Assembly (NCBI RefSeq): GCF_029633865.1
Contig: NC_079230.1
Coordinates: 26,711,068-26,775,067 of the forward strand
Direction: 5' to 3'
Source of the DNA: Lampris incognitus
Lineage: Eukaryota > Chordata > Actinopteri > Lampriformes > Lampridae
Length of the DNA: 64,000 bases
Shown here: positions 37,691-50,039 of the stretch, one piece after another
Layout of the letters: each line of letters begins with the position of its first letter
How positions within the stretch are numbered: position 1 is the first letter of the stretch
Notes under the pieces: generated by a model
Databases searched by the model: none
Told to the model about the DNA's origin: nothing
What the model saw: only the letters and a program-made list of their open reading frames with translations
Position numbers and translations under genes: made by a program

Positions 37691-38260
37691 ATGAAATGGA
37701 AAAACCTGAATGCTTGGACCCCTACAGTGAGGGGGTCCGGGGGCTCTGTTATGCTATGGGGGGGCATTTTCCTGGCATGGTTTGGGTCCACTTATCCGCT
37801 TAGAGGGAAGGGTCACTGCAGATCAATACAAAGTTATTCTGAGTGGCCACCTTCATCCTATGATGAGACATTTCTATCCTGATGGGAGTGGTCTCTTCCA
37901 GGATGACAATGCCCCCATCCGCAGAGCACGAGGGCTCACTGAATGGTTTGATGAGTATGTAAATGATGTAAATCATATGCTGTGGCCTTAACAGTCGCCA
38001 GATCTCAACCCCATTGAGCACCTATGGGAGATTTTGGACCGACATGTTAGAAAAGGGCTCTCCACCACCGCCATCCAAACGCCAAATGAGGGAATATCTT
38101 CTGGAAGAATGGTGCTCCATCCCTCCAGTAGAGTTCAGAGACTTGTAGAATCTACGGAAAGGAGCACTGAAGCTGTTCTGGAGGCTCATGGTGGCCCAAC
38201 ACCTTACTAAGACACGCTATGTTGGTTTTTCCTTTAAACCTACCGTGCGGAAGTTTTGTC
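37691..38260 (+). pseudogene. Tc1/mariner transposase fragment
   Basis: C-terminal half of a Tc1-type transposase: GSVMLWGGIF, then, after a frameshift near 37790, LFQDDNAPIRRARGL with the second catalytic Asp, SPDLNPIEHLWE with the catalytic Glu, and the closing EAHGGPTPY. A TAA at 37989-37991 interrupts it. The N-terminal half and terminal repeats are missing. Confidence 0.85.
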
Positions 38261-38562
38261 TCCCCCTTCTGGCAGTGAAAGTAATTACTTATTTTCTTTC
38301 AGCGCTCTCCGACAAGGAAAAGTGGTTATACAGGTTTGTCCTCGTTTTTCTCTCTCTCTCTCTCTCTCTCTTTAATCCTTCCTCTTAAACAGAAGCCTTT
38401 ACTGGACGCCTCTTAGGTTTTCCCGCCATAAACCCGGAAGTCCTGAAGGCAAGCCGATCTGAGGTGCGTTCAAATCAGCAAAGAAAGGCAACAATCACGA
38501 ACATTTTCAAACAGTTTTTCGTTTGCTGTGAGTTCAGGGCGAATGTTTGCTAACACACACAC

Positions 38563-38593
<31 letters not shown>

Positions 38594-38878
38594 GGTAGCT
38601 GAGGAGGTATAGCTGTCGGTGAACAATCACGGACGCTGGACTAAGCCGAACGTAAAATCGTCGTAGGTTGGTACGACGATGGTTACGTAGCCCTCCATTG
38701 CCCTTGCCTTGCGTCGGTAAGTTTATTTTTCTTTTATTTGCCCAGAGACTTTCTATGGTGTTCAGAGCATTTCTCCCTAGTGGCGCGTTTGAGGTGTTTA
38801 TCTCTACAAAGTAGAAACTTGTCGCAGCTGGCGAGCGGGACCACGTTTTATCCATCATTAGAAACACGTTATTAAAAG
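38261..38878 (-). other. rbpj intron, nothing recognised
   Basis: Short (CT)n at 38350-38372 and CA at 38551-38595. Confidence 0.4.
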
Positions 38879-39187
38879 TGAAAGCCACTTTATTTGACAC
38901 TGTAGTTACAGTGAATGTGTTCTCTGCATTTAAGCCATCCTGTTGTACAGGAGCAGTGGGCAGCTGCAGCGCCCGGGGACCAACTCCAGTTCTTCTGTCC
39001 ACTCCCTTGGTCAGGGGCACAGACAGGAGTATTAACCCTAGCATGCGTGTCCTTTTGATGGTGGGAGGAAACCCATGCAGGCACGGGGAGAACGTGCAGA
39101 CGCCACACAGAAAGGACCTCGGACGGCCTGGGGTTCGATCCCAGGACCTTTTGCTGTGAGGCAACCACTAGGCCATCATGCCACCCA
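38879..39187 (-). mobile_element. tRNA-derived SINE, family B
   Basis: Same order as the copy at 29640: A/T tail at the low end, B box GGGTTCGATCCC near 39131-39142 as its complement, GCCTCACAGC head. Confidence 0.75.
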
Positions 39188-40764
39188 AAAGCTGATTGAT
39201 AACGTGTCTGATAGGTCCACCTGTACGCGAATGTGGAACGTCTGTTGCCAAGAGGGGGTTTGCACTGAGGGACGGAGGCAAATATAGTCAGTCACGGATA
39301 TTACACCACATACATATAGACACGGAGAGTAGACAGAGCTGGCCACATAGCTGGCCAGCACGGAGAGCTTTCCCAGTTTCTCCCCGGTGAAACTCGCACC
39401 CCTTCCCCAGATGCGCTTCCTCCCGATGACCACAACCAGGTGCGAGGTATTGTCGGTGGCACACGCAGCATCTCCCATCTCTCTCATCTGTCTCAGTTGT
39501 CTGGTACATTGAGACATTCGCTTCTGCCCTGTGTGGCGGTGATGGTGAAGCGCCGCTCGCCATGCTGGCCCAAGAGGGCGACCGGTGGCTCAGCGGGGAG
39601 CATAAAGGCTCCACAATCACGCCAACTAGCCACCTCCTCCCCAGTGGTGCTAACAAGCCACAGCGACCCTGTCCAATTCGCTCTTCTTCTTCGGAATCAG
39701 TTTTCAGTTCGAACATGTATGGCTGAATTACTCCTACATTACCACTAGCTATTGTGTAACGTACAGTAGTAGGCAAAACACAAAACCAGCAGAAGTTGGT
39801 GTCTGATGAGCAGGGTCAACGGTGAGCGGGTATATGCACTGCAGGCAAGCGACGGAGGGATGAGGGGTGGGGAGATTTGAATTGAGGGTGGGGATAATTG
39901 GCATGTTCATAGGTTCTGGGTTTTTTTTTCCATGAGGGAGAAGGGAGTAGATCTGATTTTTCAGGTTTTTAACAGGACAAGTGGGCTTATTTTGCAGAAA
40001 AAAACACATCACACAATTTATTATATCAAGCAGAGCATTTTATATGTCTTAAAGGATGACTGGAGGGGGACTTGAAGGAACAGGGCAGTGTGTAATATGT
40101 GTGCGTAGCAAGTGTGAGGGAGTGAGCGGTAGAAAAGCCACGGCGAATGCAAGCAGGTTAGAGAAAAAGGTTAGCAGTGAACGGTCAATCTGACAGTAAA
40201 TGTACAGTATTAGTACAGTATAGGCAACAGTGTGTCAGTTAATAAATGCTGCAGCTTCTCAAGACCAAGAAAAATCACGTCTGTTGTTTCCTCAACTGAT
40301 GGAAAATTGAAGGGGGTTAGCCCTAGCTAGCATCTCCCCGGTGCATCAGACTAGTCTGGAAGCTGAGCAGGAAAGGCTAATAGTATGGGGGGGGGGGTTG
40401 GCTGCTATTCAATTTTAGCCACATTTATACGAAGAAACGTTAATTACCCGACTTAGCTGCATTTCATTACTACCTAGGTGTCCAGTGTTAAGATCTTTCA
40501 GGGTTTTCCCTACCATTATAAGGCTTAGGCGCAGCACCCAAGCCGTTCTGGCACCACCTAAGCTGAATGAATGTAAAATCAATGTGGACAGCAACAAAAC
40601 TAACTAAATGACTTTTCCCCAGATATAATGGTTGTAGCTGGTCCCCAGTGGACATAGCAAATTGTGTCTTTAAGCTTTTGTGGGTGTTGCTTATTTATTA
40701 TATGCTCTAGCTTTTACAACTTTTTGTACACAGATATGGTAATAATAATGGTCCAAAATTATGT
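39188..40764 (-). other. rbpj intron, nothing recognised
   Basis: No exon, LINE or SINE identified. A G9 run at about 40387. Confidence 0.4.
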
Positions 40765-40774
40765 GAAATGGCAT

Positions 40775-41207
40775 TATTTTATTTATTTATTCCCCTCCGC
40801 TTTTTCTCCCCAACTGTATCCGGCCAATCACCCCACTCTTCCGAGCTGTCCCGGTCATTGCTCCACCCACCTCTGCCGATCCGAGGAGGGCTGCAGACTA
40901 CCACATAACCTCCTCCGATACATGTGGAGTCGCCAGCCGCTTCTTTTCCCCTGACAGTGAGTAGTCTCACCAGGGGGACGTAGCGCATGGGAGGATCACA
41001 CTAGTCCCCCCAGTTCCCCCTGGACCGACCAGAGGAGGCGCTAGTGCAGCGACCAGGACACATACCCATACCCGGCTTCCCACCTGCAGACACGGCCAAT
41101 TGTGTCTGTAGGGACGCCCGACCAAGCCGGAGGTAACACGTGGATTCGAACCGGCGAGCCCTGTGTTGGTGGGCAACGAAATAGGCCACTACACCACCCG
41201 GATGCCC
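40775..41207 (-). mobile_element. tRNA-derived SINE, family A, copy 3
   Basis: Antisense copy; T-rich tail at the low end. Target duplication GAAATGGCAT (40765-40774) and GAAATTGCAT (41208-41217). Confidence 0.88.
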
Positions 41208-41217
41208 GAAATTGCAT

Positions 41218-41465
41218 ATTTGTTATTGAAAAAATAAGTTTTCTTGGGGGAGATCACCCAAACCTTCAGCCAAATACATGCACCCAAGTCTTCCACAAAC
41301 CTAGGGAACACACGGAAATTGTAAGCTACGCCGACAAGCTTGAATAAGTGCCAGCATCGCATGCGTGTGGATATATGGCACGCAGAACATCGCTGCCGAG
41401 TAACACTCTAGGGGAAAACACTGCAGTCATACTGTCACACCTCTAGCAGGATTTCCAAATCTAAT
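41218..41465 (-). other. rbpj intron, nothing recognised
   Basis: Short unassigned spacer between SINE copy 3 and the MITE-like element. Confidence 0.4.
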
Positions 41466-41989
41466 GCTGCTTTCAAGTGCATGTCGGATTGATCGGATGA
41501 TAGTTTTCTCCGAGTGCGGAAGTCGTTCATGCGACTTGCATGCATTCAAGTCGTTGTTGGTCGGAACCCGGGAAGAACAAAACGCCTGGTCTGTTTTCTG
41601 GCTTCTGCCAGCGTACAGCAAATACATCCAAACCTTTATGATGTAGAAGAGGAGAGGAAATGCATACGGTGATTATTAAATATTTTTATATGGCCAATTA
41701 TTCCGTTTCTTGATTCTACCCGAATTATTTGTTAGCAAACTAACGAAGCTAACTTGCTGACACTTTTGTCACTTTCCATGGGTTCGGTTCGGTCAACAAG
41801 ACGCTCCAAACGTTCATGGTTGAACGCGGCCATGTTGAAATAGACAATGACGTCAGAACTCGGCCAGTTCGTGTTGCATCTAGAATTCCGATGTACCCGA
41901 CCCGAGTATCCGACTTTGTAGGGTGTTCATGTGCTCTTCCATGCGGGAAGCTCGGATATCCGATAAACCCGACACCACTTGAAAGCACC
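41466..41989. mobile_element. MITE-like element, 524 bp, terminal inverted repeats
   Basis: Left end GCTGCTTTCAAGTGCATGTC and right end (complement) GGTGCTTTCAAGTGGTGTCG, with further inverted similarity inward. Class not determined; no clear target duplication. Confidence 0.6.
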
Positions 41990-43360
41990 TTATCACAGTT
42001 GACTCAGAGAGGTTTAACTAGCTACAGCTTGTGGACGATTAGATCACTGAGGATGGTGAAACACAGAGCGATGTCCGGGGCAGCGCAGATGCATAATGCT
42101 AGTAATAAGCAAAAAATCAAAGATCAAAATGATCAGATTTTGCCCTGTGAACTGATCTCCGCATTGAAGCAACGCTCGGGGCAATTTCTCGACTCTCTTG
42201 GCCTTTGTTTGCATGTACAGATGTAATATCCTTGAAGGTAAGGCAAGTTTTGAGTGTCGGCAGATCCTCAAGGCTGGGAGACTTTATAACGAGGGAGTGA
42301 AAGCCTGGAGAAAGATACTATCGGGATCTGATGGCAAGGGAGACAACGAGGACATCTGGGTAATCACTCATCTTTTCAACACACACGCACACACACACAC
42401 ACACGCACAAAGACAGACATCAGGCATTTCCCTGAAAGTTGAAAGCTTTAAGCAGAAGTGAGAGAGACAGTGACCAGGGCACAGCTCAACTTCCAATGTG
42501 TGAGCAGAATGCAGGCACGCAAACATGACAACACACAACCCCCCACACACACACACACACACACACACAAGCACCTTTGGCGCTGCCCACGGTACACTAA
42601 CAACAGCACACATGCTCAAGTAGACACACACACACACACACACAGAGTTGACAGTGAAAAGTGAGGAATGTATGTCCTGACTCATCTGATTTGAGGCAGG
42701 AAGTGACAGATATGGGCATCTTCCCCTCCACTGAAACAAGACATGCAAACACAAGCACAAAGCCACATCCACATGCAATATGAAAACTGGCACGCGACGC
42801 ACAGTAAGAGCCAGGCAATGACAATGCCCACATGCAAACACGCCAGCACAATAACTCCGATATCTACCGCCCTCGAGGTTACCGAGGTTAACCAGCCACT
42901 TTCACTACGTCATCAGCTATCCTGCTTGATAACGGGGGGTGGGAGAAACATTAAAAAAAAAAAAAAAAAGTAAAAAAGAAAACAACAAGGACCTTAAAGT
43001 TATGGCTTGTCCCCTGCTGATTGCGCAAGAACAGACTAACCGGTACGGTCACGTTTACCTTAAATTTGGCCGGGGGCTTGAGTTAATTCCTCAGTACACA
43101 CAACAGGTGTCGGGCCGTGAGAGCAGAGAGGAGCTGAATCTTAACAGGTTGTGAGGAGCGGGGTGACGAGACGGCTGGGTCAAAGATGGAAAGCATTGCT
43201 GTTAAAGGACAACGCTGGTTATTTCTAACTGACGTCCCGTTTTCCTGTCGTGTGGAGTCAAACCGAGCGACGGGCAGCAATCATTTGATTATTGAGCAAG
43301 CTAGCATTAGCTGACTGCTTTGCACCAAGCTGCAATGTAGCTAACCCTCCACCAAAAGAT
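41990..43360 (-). other. rbpj intron with CA repeats
   Basis: CA runs near 42380, 42550 and 42628; A18 run at about 42952. Nothing coding. Confidence 0.4.
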
Positions 43361-43371
43361 GTTCACTAAAA

Positions 43372-43797
43372 GGGCATCCAGGTAGCATAGCGGTCTAGTC
43401 CGTTGCCTGCCAACATGGGGATCGCTGGTTCGAATCCCCGTGTTACCTCTGTCTTGGTTGAGCGTCCCTACAGACACAATTGGCCATGTCTGCGGGCGGG
43501 AAGCCGGATGTAGGTATGTGTCCTGGTCCCTTAACTAGCGCCTCCTCTGGTTGGTCGGGCGCCTGTTTGAGGAGGGGGAGGACAGCGTGATCCTCCCATG
43601 CGCTACGCCCCCCGGCGAAACTCCTCACTGTCAGGTGAAAAGAAGCGGCTGGCGACTCCACGTGTATCGGAGGAGGCATGTGGTAGTCTGCAGCGACTGG
43701 GACGGCGCGGAAGAGTGGGGTAATTGGCCAGGTACAACTGGGGAGAAAATGGGGGGGGGGATAAAGAAAGAAAGAAAACTAAAGAAGATTTTAAAAA
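43372..43797 (+). mobile_element. tRNA-derived SINE, family A, copy 4
   Basis: Same head and body. Target duplication GTTCACTAAAA at 43361-43371 and 43798-43808. A GAAA-rich tail follows the G-run. Confidence 0.88.
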
Positions 43798-43808
43798 GTT
43801 CACTAAAA

Positions 43809-45354
43809 GAGCTCTTTCTTGAACTCTAACAGATTCAGAATGTTTTGAGGGGAGTCTAAAGGGCTTCCGCCATGATATCAATCATGATCCGGACCAGCAG
43901 TCTCGCTCTGTAATCCCACTGGGCGTGAGTTGTCGGAGGGAGGCAACAGAGGAAACGAGGGACAGTCGAAGAGAAATTCAAACAAAAACATAAAAAAAGG
44001 TCTATCACTGTAACGACTGACTGCACTGCGGCTGTCTTTTCTTAATGGAAGTTTTCATCAGACATTTCTCATAACAATATGTCAGTGCTGAAACGGAGCT
44101 CTGTTAGTGGATGCTATTTGGCTAGCTAGCGCTAAAGCCCTGAAGGATTAGCTGCATCGCCGCTTGGCACGCAGCACTTGGCTGATGCTAGCTTGTTCAA
44201 CACTGAATCGATTTAAGAGATTACGCTACCCCGTCGCTCCGTTTGACTCCAGACGACAAAACAGTAGGGCTTAAGTTGAGAAATTGCTTAGTTTTCCTTT
44301 AAATTACGTTAATTGTTTGTTTTTTAACCGTCGTTTAGGCTTAATGCTCATTACAGTAATGGAGTGAAAATACACATGAAATCGAGGGTGGGAAGAGAAA
44401 GGGAGGAAAGGCAACAAAGGTTCAGGCCAGATTCAAACACTGGAGTCTGAGCTTCAGTCTGAAACTATACGGCAAATATACATGACCCTGTGCTATGGCG
44501 TGCCAAGAGTATGTATAGTCATCCAAACCAGTCACCACAACAAGTGATTAACACACCTTCACCCAAACAGGAAAAATTACTGCATCATATCGTCTGGTAG
44601 TGACTAGCTGAAAGGAAAACCCGCGTTACCCACAGCACAAGACCGCCTGTGTCTCTCATATGGCATGCCCTCGTCTGACGCAAACACCATGACTGATTTC
44701 TGGATTTCCCAAGTCAAAGAGGTCTTTGGTCTGACAGTAAAACCCCCAAAATCAGGTGAAATTGGAATAAAATGTTTGCATCTGTGGTAATCACAGTTAT
44801 CGTCATCTGAATATTTGGATAGCTGACTACTACTCTTTTTTTGGGGGGGGGGGCCTCAAATTTGTTTTTGTATAAAAACAACAATCTGGTTTTGGAAATA
44901 AACACGAAAAGGAAGCAGATCTTGTGTTACCACTTTGTTGTTTCGCAGCCTGCACGCTACATGCATCTGTCAGAAGGCCCTTTTGCAGAAGTGGCGCCGA
45001 TATCTTCTTTTCACAGAAAACCAACTTTGGGCAATCACGTTAACAGACCTGCACCGTGTGGCTGTACTTCACAACAGAGTGGTGCTGGATGTCTGTCTGT
45101 GACAATCCTTAAAATGTCAGCGATTAAAACAGTATTAAAATTTTGTTTTCGTTTTTTTACAAACTCAACTCCTGTTAAGAAACAGGACAATGATGGTTTT
45201 GTCTCAGTCCTCTTTCGGTTGGGAGAAAGAAAGAAAGGCAAGAGAGGAAGATGTAGAGATAAAGAGGCGAGTGAGATTAAAATGAGAAAAAGAAAATGGA
45301 GAAAAGAGACTGGAGAAAAAGCCACAAATAAAAAAAAACAAACTGATAAGAGAA
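43809..45354 (-). other. rbpj intron, nothing recognised
   Basis: No exon or repeat could be assigned. The segment 45230-45340 is purine-rich. Confidence 0.4.
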
Positions 45355-45355
45355 T

Positions 45356-45437
<82 letters not shown>

Positions 45438-45458
45438 CACACACACATATATATACAC
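45355..45458 (+). repeat. Compound (AC)n(AT)n(GT)n microsatellite
   Basis: Alternating purine-pyrimidine throughout; it directly adjoins the Penelope-like fragment. Confidence 0.95.
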
Positions 45459-45637
45459 ATCAACACAGATACAGGAAAAAAGTTTTGATGCATTGCAGTA
45501 CAGGCCTGTTTCGTGCGTCGTGCATTCATCAGCTGCAATGCATTAAAAAAAATTTTTTCCTGTATCTGTGTTGATATTCCGCTCCTCATTAGTTGAGCAC
45601 TTATAACACCATTGACGGTTTCAGAAAAAAAACACTA
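45459..45637 (-). mobile_element. Penelope-like element terminal fragment
   Basis: Contains arms of a long inverted repeat (45459-45498 and 45533-45573, sharing ACACAGATACAGGAAAAAA) around a hammerhead motif, followed by TTAGTTGAGCACTTATAACA, which recurs at 58287. Hammerhead motifs in such inverted termini are known from Penelope-like elements. No RT is present here, so the class is inferred. Confidence 0.6.
45488..45544 (-). ncRNA. Hammerhead ribozyme, intact core
   Basis: On the - strand: stem I 5' side ATGCATTGCAG (45543-45533), CTGATGA (45532-45526), short stem II TGC/GCA with loop ACGAC, GAAA (45512-45509), minimal stem III CA/TG closed by GGCC, then T-A (45500-45499) and stem I 3' side CTGCAATGCAT (45498-45488). 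Stem I pairs over 11 bp without mismatch. All invariant core residues are present; the first stem II pair is an A.C mismatch. The predicted cut is between 45499 and 45498. It lies in the sense strand of the rbpj transcript. Confidence 0.8.
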
Positions 45638-45668
45638 ATATATATATACATATATATATGTGTATATA

Positions 45669-45702
<34 letters not shown>

Positions 45703-45819
45703 AAATCCAGTGAGTCAAGTAAATTCTTTATAAGACAGAGAAAGAGCGAGAGAGAGCGAGACAGAAAAAGAGAGAGAGAGAGTGAATGAGAGAGTGAGTG
45801 AGACAGTGAGTGAGGGAGC

Positions 45820-45886
<67 letters not shown>

Positions 45887-45945
45887 CATGAGAGAGAGAG
45901 GGGGAGAACGAGAGAGAGACAAAGAGATCGAGAACACGAAAGGAA
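45638..45945 (+). repeat. (TA)/(GT) microsatellite, retroelement scrap and (GA)n tract
   Basis: Microsatellite 45640-45703, then AAAATCCAGTGAGTCAAGT (45703-45721), which recurs at 58484, then GA-rich sequence to 45945. Confidence 0.85.
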
Positions 45946-46027
45946 GCACTAGACAAATGAGAGAAATCGGCTGACAGTCCACCAGACAGGCGGACAGACG
46001 TTCAACAACAGGCCGTGTAGGTTCAGT

Positions 46028-46263
46028 TGTGTGTGTGTGTGTGTGTGTGTGTGTGGGGGGGGGGGGGTTAAGGGAGCTAGGTTAAGCCGGGCTACAGATG
46101 CAGCGGAGCAGACGGGCATCTGTACCATACATCTGTCACAGCGTCTACAGCAGAGTGGTCCACCACAGGGCCCCCTGTGAACACACACACACACACATGC
46201 ACAAGCACACACACACACACACACACCCAGACAAGGCAGGGGCACACCATCCCTGACGTGCGT

Positions 46264-46343
<80 letters not shown>
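46028..46343 (+). repeat. (GT)n G-run and (CA)n microsatellites
   Basis: GT at 46028-46053 followed by a G-run; CA at 46184-46227 and a long CA run at 46265-46343. Confidence 0.95.
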
Positions 46344-46346
<3 letters not shown>

Positions 46347-48230
46347 AAGTGAAATAGCTCAATTAGGATGACCAGGCTGGAATTCGTTCACACGGCATCG
46401 TGTGTGTAATTTCCCCATTATGGGTAAATTACACACATCCAAGGCACTTCGTAAAGCTTGGTGAAGACAACAGACAGATGTCTGGCTGCTCAGCCACCCT
46501 TTCACTGCAGATCTGTAGGAGGGAGAGGTGTACACACAACTTACCAGTTGATATTTGAAATAAAAAAAATAAAATAAAAAAAAACGGTTTAGAAATGCAA
46601 GGCAAAACTACGTCATGTGTGTGACTGAAACTCTTCATCTATGATTCATCTCTGTCTGGCATCTTCAGTTTTCACATCGGTGAACTAAAGGGCAGTTTCT
46701 GCAGCGCTTCCCCTACTCGGGCTGTTTTCTGCAGAGCCATCCTTCCCTCTGTTGCAGGGTGCCGCCCCTGCAAGGGCTTATTCTCCTGAGCAACACACAA
46801 GGCAGCTTATCCAGCCCATGCATGTGTGTGTATGTGTGTGTGTGTGTGCGCGCGCACGCACGAATGTCCATGCACGTGTGCAAATATGTGTAAGTGTACA
46901 AGAACTTGCATGTGCCTGTGTATCTGCACACACCAGTGTGCATATCTGTGTGCATGCATTTGTGTGTTTCTGTGTGTGTGTTCTTTTGAGTGTGTGCGGG
47001 CGAGCATGCTCGCACACACGCACATGTGTGTCATGTATTGTATTTCCAGTCGAGTAGCCTTTCTGACAGGGTGGCCCTGCAGGACCCCGGAGTTTTAGCC
47101 GCCCTAAAACGCTCCCGCTGGACCTCGCGGCATTTTAGCTGCCTCTGCTGCCGCCAGAGTGAAAATCACAGGACCGGCGCTCAGAGGGGAACGGGACGAG
47201 AGAGGGCGAGCGAGCAGAAATGAACGCACCGAGGGAGAGCTATACAGACAAACAGGCAGAAAAAACACACTGGGACACACACACAGACACACACACACAC
47301 GGACAAAAACACAGACAGAGCATCAGCAAACGAAAATTCGAACATTGCAGGGGCGCACACAGTGAAGTTGTTTTGCTCCCTGCCTTTTTGGCTGCTGGGT
47401 AAATAAAGTGTTGTGTGTCTGTCATATTTCTGGCCATCCAAACCATCAGACAAATGAAGGGGCCGGCACAAGCCAGCCGCTTGGCAGCACATTAATGAAG
47501 ATGGGGAGACATCAAAAGGTGCTGGGGCCCTTTTTTTCCCCCAAAACCATGCTTGGCTGTTCCAGGCAATGTGCAACCCCTCATTTTCCCCACTGAGCGC
47601 CACGCGCAAAACAAAAAAAGAGCGACAAGCACATGCAAATATTCACCAAACACACACACACTTTGTGCGCTCGCGGTACACACGCAGAAATACACACATT
47701 GATGGGGAAATGAAGCAAGCGAAAGACTGAGTGCAGCCATGTGCACACGCGCGCGCGCGCGCACACACACACACAACTCCAGAGGTGAGCCACAAAACCC
47801 ATCAGCATTGTGTTCACCAGAACTGCCGCTATAAATGACAAGGACCATCAATATGAAGAACAGAGAAGTAAGAAGAAATGCTATACTACAAGTAAAAACA
47901 TACATCTCTGGATCGAGTCCCTTCCATTTCTTTGCACATGCAGTCTGTTCGCTTAACTCCGACGTTTCCATTAGCGATGAGCTCAAGGACACGGAACCAG
48001 TGTTCAGTTTCAAACGAAGTGGAGCGCTGTGTTAAAACCTCCTCTAGTTCTCATAAAAACATAAAATAAAACCCCGCTAAGGTGGCTCTTCTCTCTCCTG
48101 TGAAGAGGAGCATCCATGCTGCCCTGTCATTTCCTCCCCTACTTTTTACTCCTCATGATTTACAGTGCCGAGGATTGGCCCATTTAAAACCATTTCAAGT
48201 TCAGCATCAAATATCTCATCTGATACTGTT
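46344..48230 (-). other. rbpj intron, nothing recognised
   Basis: Contains GT-rich (46820-47040), CA-rich (47276-47320) and GCGC (47749-47765) patches. Several frames are open because of these repeats; none resembles a protein. Confidence 0.4.
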
Positions 48231-48570
48231 GTGGGCGGCATGGTGGCCCAGGGGTTGGCGCTGTCGCCTCACAGCAAGAAGGGCCTGGGTTCGAACCCCG
48301 GGGTTATCCAACCTTGGGGGTACATCCTAGGTCGTCCTTTCTGTGTGGAGTTTACATGTTCTCCCCGTGTCTGCGGTGGGTTTTCTCCGGGTGCTCCGGT
48401 TTCCCTCACCATCAAAAAGACACGCATGTTAGGGTTGATACTCCTGTCTGTGCCCCTGAGCAAGGCATGGCAAGACAAACTGGAGTTGGTTCCCCGGGGC
48501 GCTGCACAGCGGCTGGGTTAAATGCAGAGAGGAATTTCCCTGCGGGGATAAATAAAGTATATATCAAAAT
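48231..48570 (+). mobile_element. tRNA-derived SINE, family B
   Basis: GGGCGGCATGGTGGCCCAGG head, GCCTCACAGCAAGAAGG, B box GGGTTCGAACCCC, body and AATAAAGTATATATCAAAAT tail, in + orientation. SINE family A copy 5 follows with no spacer. Confidence 0.8.
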
Positions 48571-48576
48571 CAAAAA

Positions 48577-48986
48577 CGTCCGGGTAGCGTAGCGGTCTAT
48601 TCCATTGCCTACCAACATGGGGATCGCCGGTTCGAGTCCCCGTGTTACCTCTGGTTTGGTCGGGCGTCCCTACAGACACAATTGGCCGTGTCCACAGGTG
48701 GGGAGCCAGATGTGGGTATGTATCCTGGTCACTGCAGTAGCGCCTGGTTGGTCGGGGCGCCTGTTCGAGGAGGAGGGGGTACAGCGTGATCCTCCCACGC
48801 GCTACGTCCCCCTGGCGAAACTCCTCACTGTCAGGTGAAAAGAAGCGGCTGGCGACTCCACATGGTGGTAGTCTGCAGCCTTCCCCGGATTAGCAGAGGG
48901 GGTGGAGCAGCGCCCGGGACGGCTCGGAAGAGTGGGGTAATTGGTCAAGTACAATTGGTGAGAAAAAAAAGAAAAAAGGGGGGGTC
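48577..48986 (+). mobile_element. tRNA-derived SINE, family A, copy 5
   Basis: Lacks only the first bases of the head. It sits at the A-rich tail of the family B SINE, so it probably inserted there. Followed by (AATC)n near 48990-49010. Confidence 0.85.
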
Positions 48987-49587
48987 CACCAATCAATCAA
49001 TCAATCCAATCAATCAATTAATCAATAAAATCAATATTTAGTGAAACAAGTGATGCGTAGGTACAAGGTGAGAGTCTCACAGACCGTCTTCAACATCGTG
49101 GGGACAAGATGGCCTCATGGTTAGTGACGTTAATCCCTATCAAAGGGCCTTCAAACACCCCCAACCAGAGAGAGAGAGAGGAGAACTGCCCCTTTGGGTG
49201 ACCAACAGGGTACATAACGAAGCGCCCTGGGTTACTGGGATGTGCTTGTCAATGAAGTGACACCTGTCACTCTCTGAAGATCTGATCAGCCGAACAACAA
49301 AAAGGAAACCTCAACGTATCTCCAGCCACGCTGTTCACAACGCCAGGCACGACGCCGTACAAATACGCAGTCAGCAGACATCACATCTTCCTCTATCAGA
49401 CTGCCACGGCGTAAAGAAATGTACTGTTTTCTGTAAGACTGACCTGCTTCACAGTCAAGTGGGCCGTTGTGTTACAAAACGAAACTCGTTACTAGCAGCC
49501 AGAAAAAAAAGATGCTTGAGCTGTGTGTCTGTGTGTGTCTGTGTGTGCATGTGTGGTGTGTGTGTGTGTGTGCTCAAGCTTACTCAC
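48987..49587 (-). other. rbpj intron
   Basis: (AATC)n and a GT run at 49530-49572; no other feature. The donor GTGAGTA of the exon at 49588 lies at its upper end. Confidence 0.5.
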
Positions 49588-49626
49588 CTTGTTAGGCGCT
49601 GTGGTTGAGGGCGCTCCCCAAACTTC
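49588..49626 (-). CDS. rbpj: rbpj exon: (G/R)KFGERPQPQRLT
   Basis: 39-bp exon between CTTTGCAG/G and ACAAG/GTGAGTA on the - strand. With one base from the previous codon it reads KFGERPQPQRLT and begins the Arg codon completed at 31756. The [17 protein letters not shown] run across this junction is the conserved RBPJ N-terminus. It joins in frame to the first exon at 62508. Confidence 0.95.
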
Positions 49627-49742
49627 CTGCAAAGACAGAGTTAAGAAGGAAATATGAGCAGGCTGGTTATGACTTACACAAAGAGAGCAAACATTGCATG
49701 CATACGCATGCGTAACACACACACAGACAGACAGACAGACAG

Positions 49743-49773
<31 letters not shown>

Positions 49774-50038
49774 CTCTTGTCACTGAGTCATTAGCAGAAA
49801 GTGGTGGCGGTTTGCTCAAACAGAAGCACTCTACGAGACCTGTTGTTATTTGTGTGTTTGGTGTTGTTGTGGCAGGCTGGTTGAAGTAGGTATGAAGTCA
49901 TTAAACTTGAGTCCAACCTGCTTCGACTTTTCCCAGTTTAAAAAAAAAAAAATCCTGCCTCGACGGCACTGGTTTGATCTGGCGGCTCAAACCTGAGAGT
50001 TTCACTTTACAGGAAAGCGACAGTAGGATATACAAGTT
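49627..50038 (-). other. rbpj intron, proximal to the exon
   Basis: CAGA/CA repeat at 49718-49770; otherwise unassigned. Confidence 0.5.
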
Positions 50039-50039
50039 T

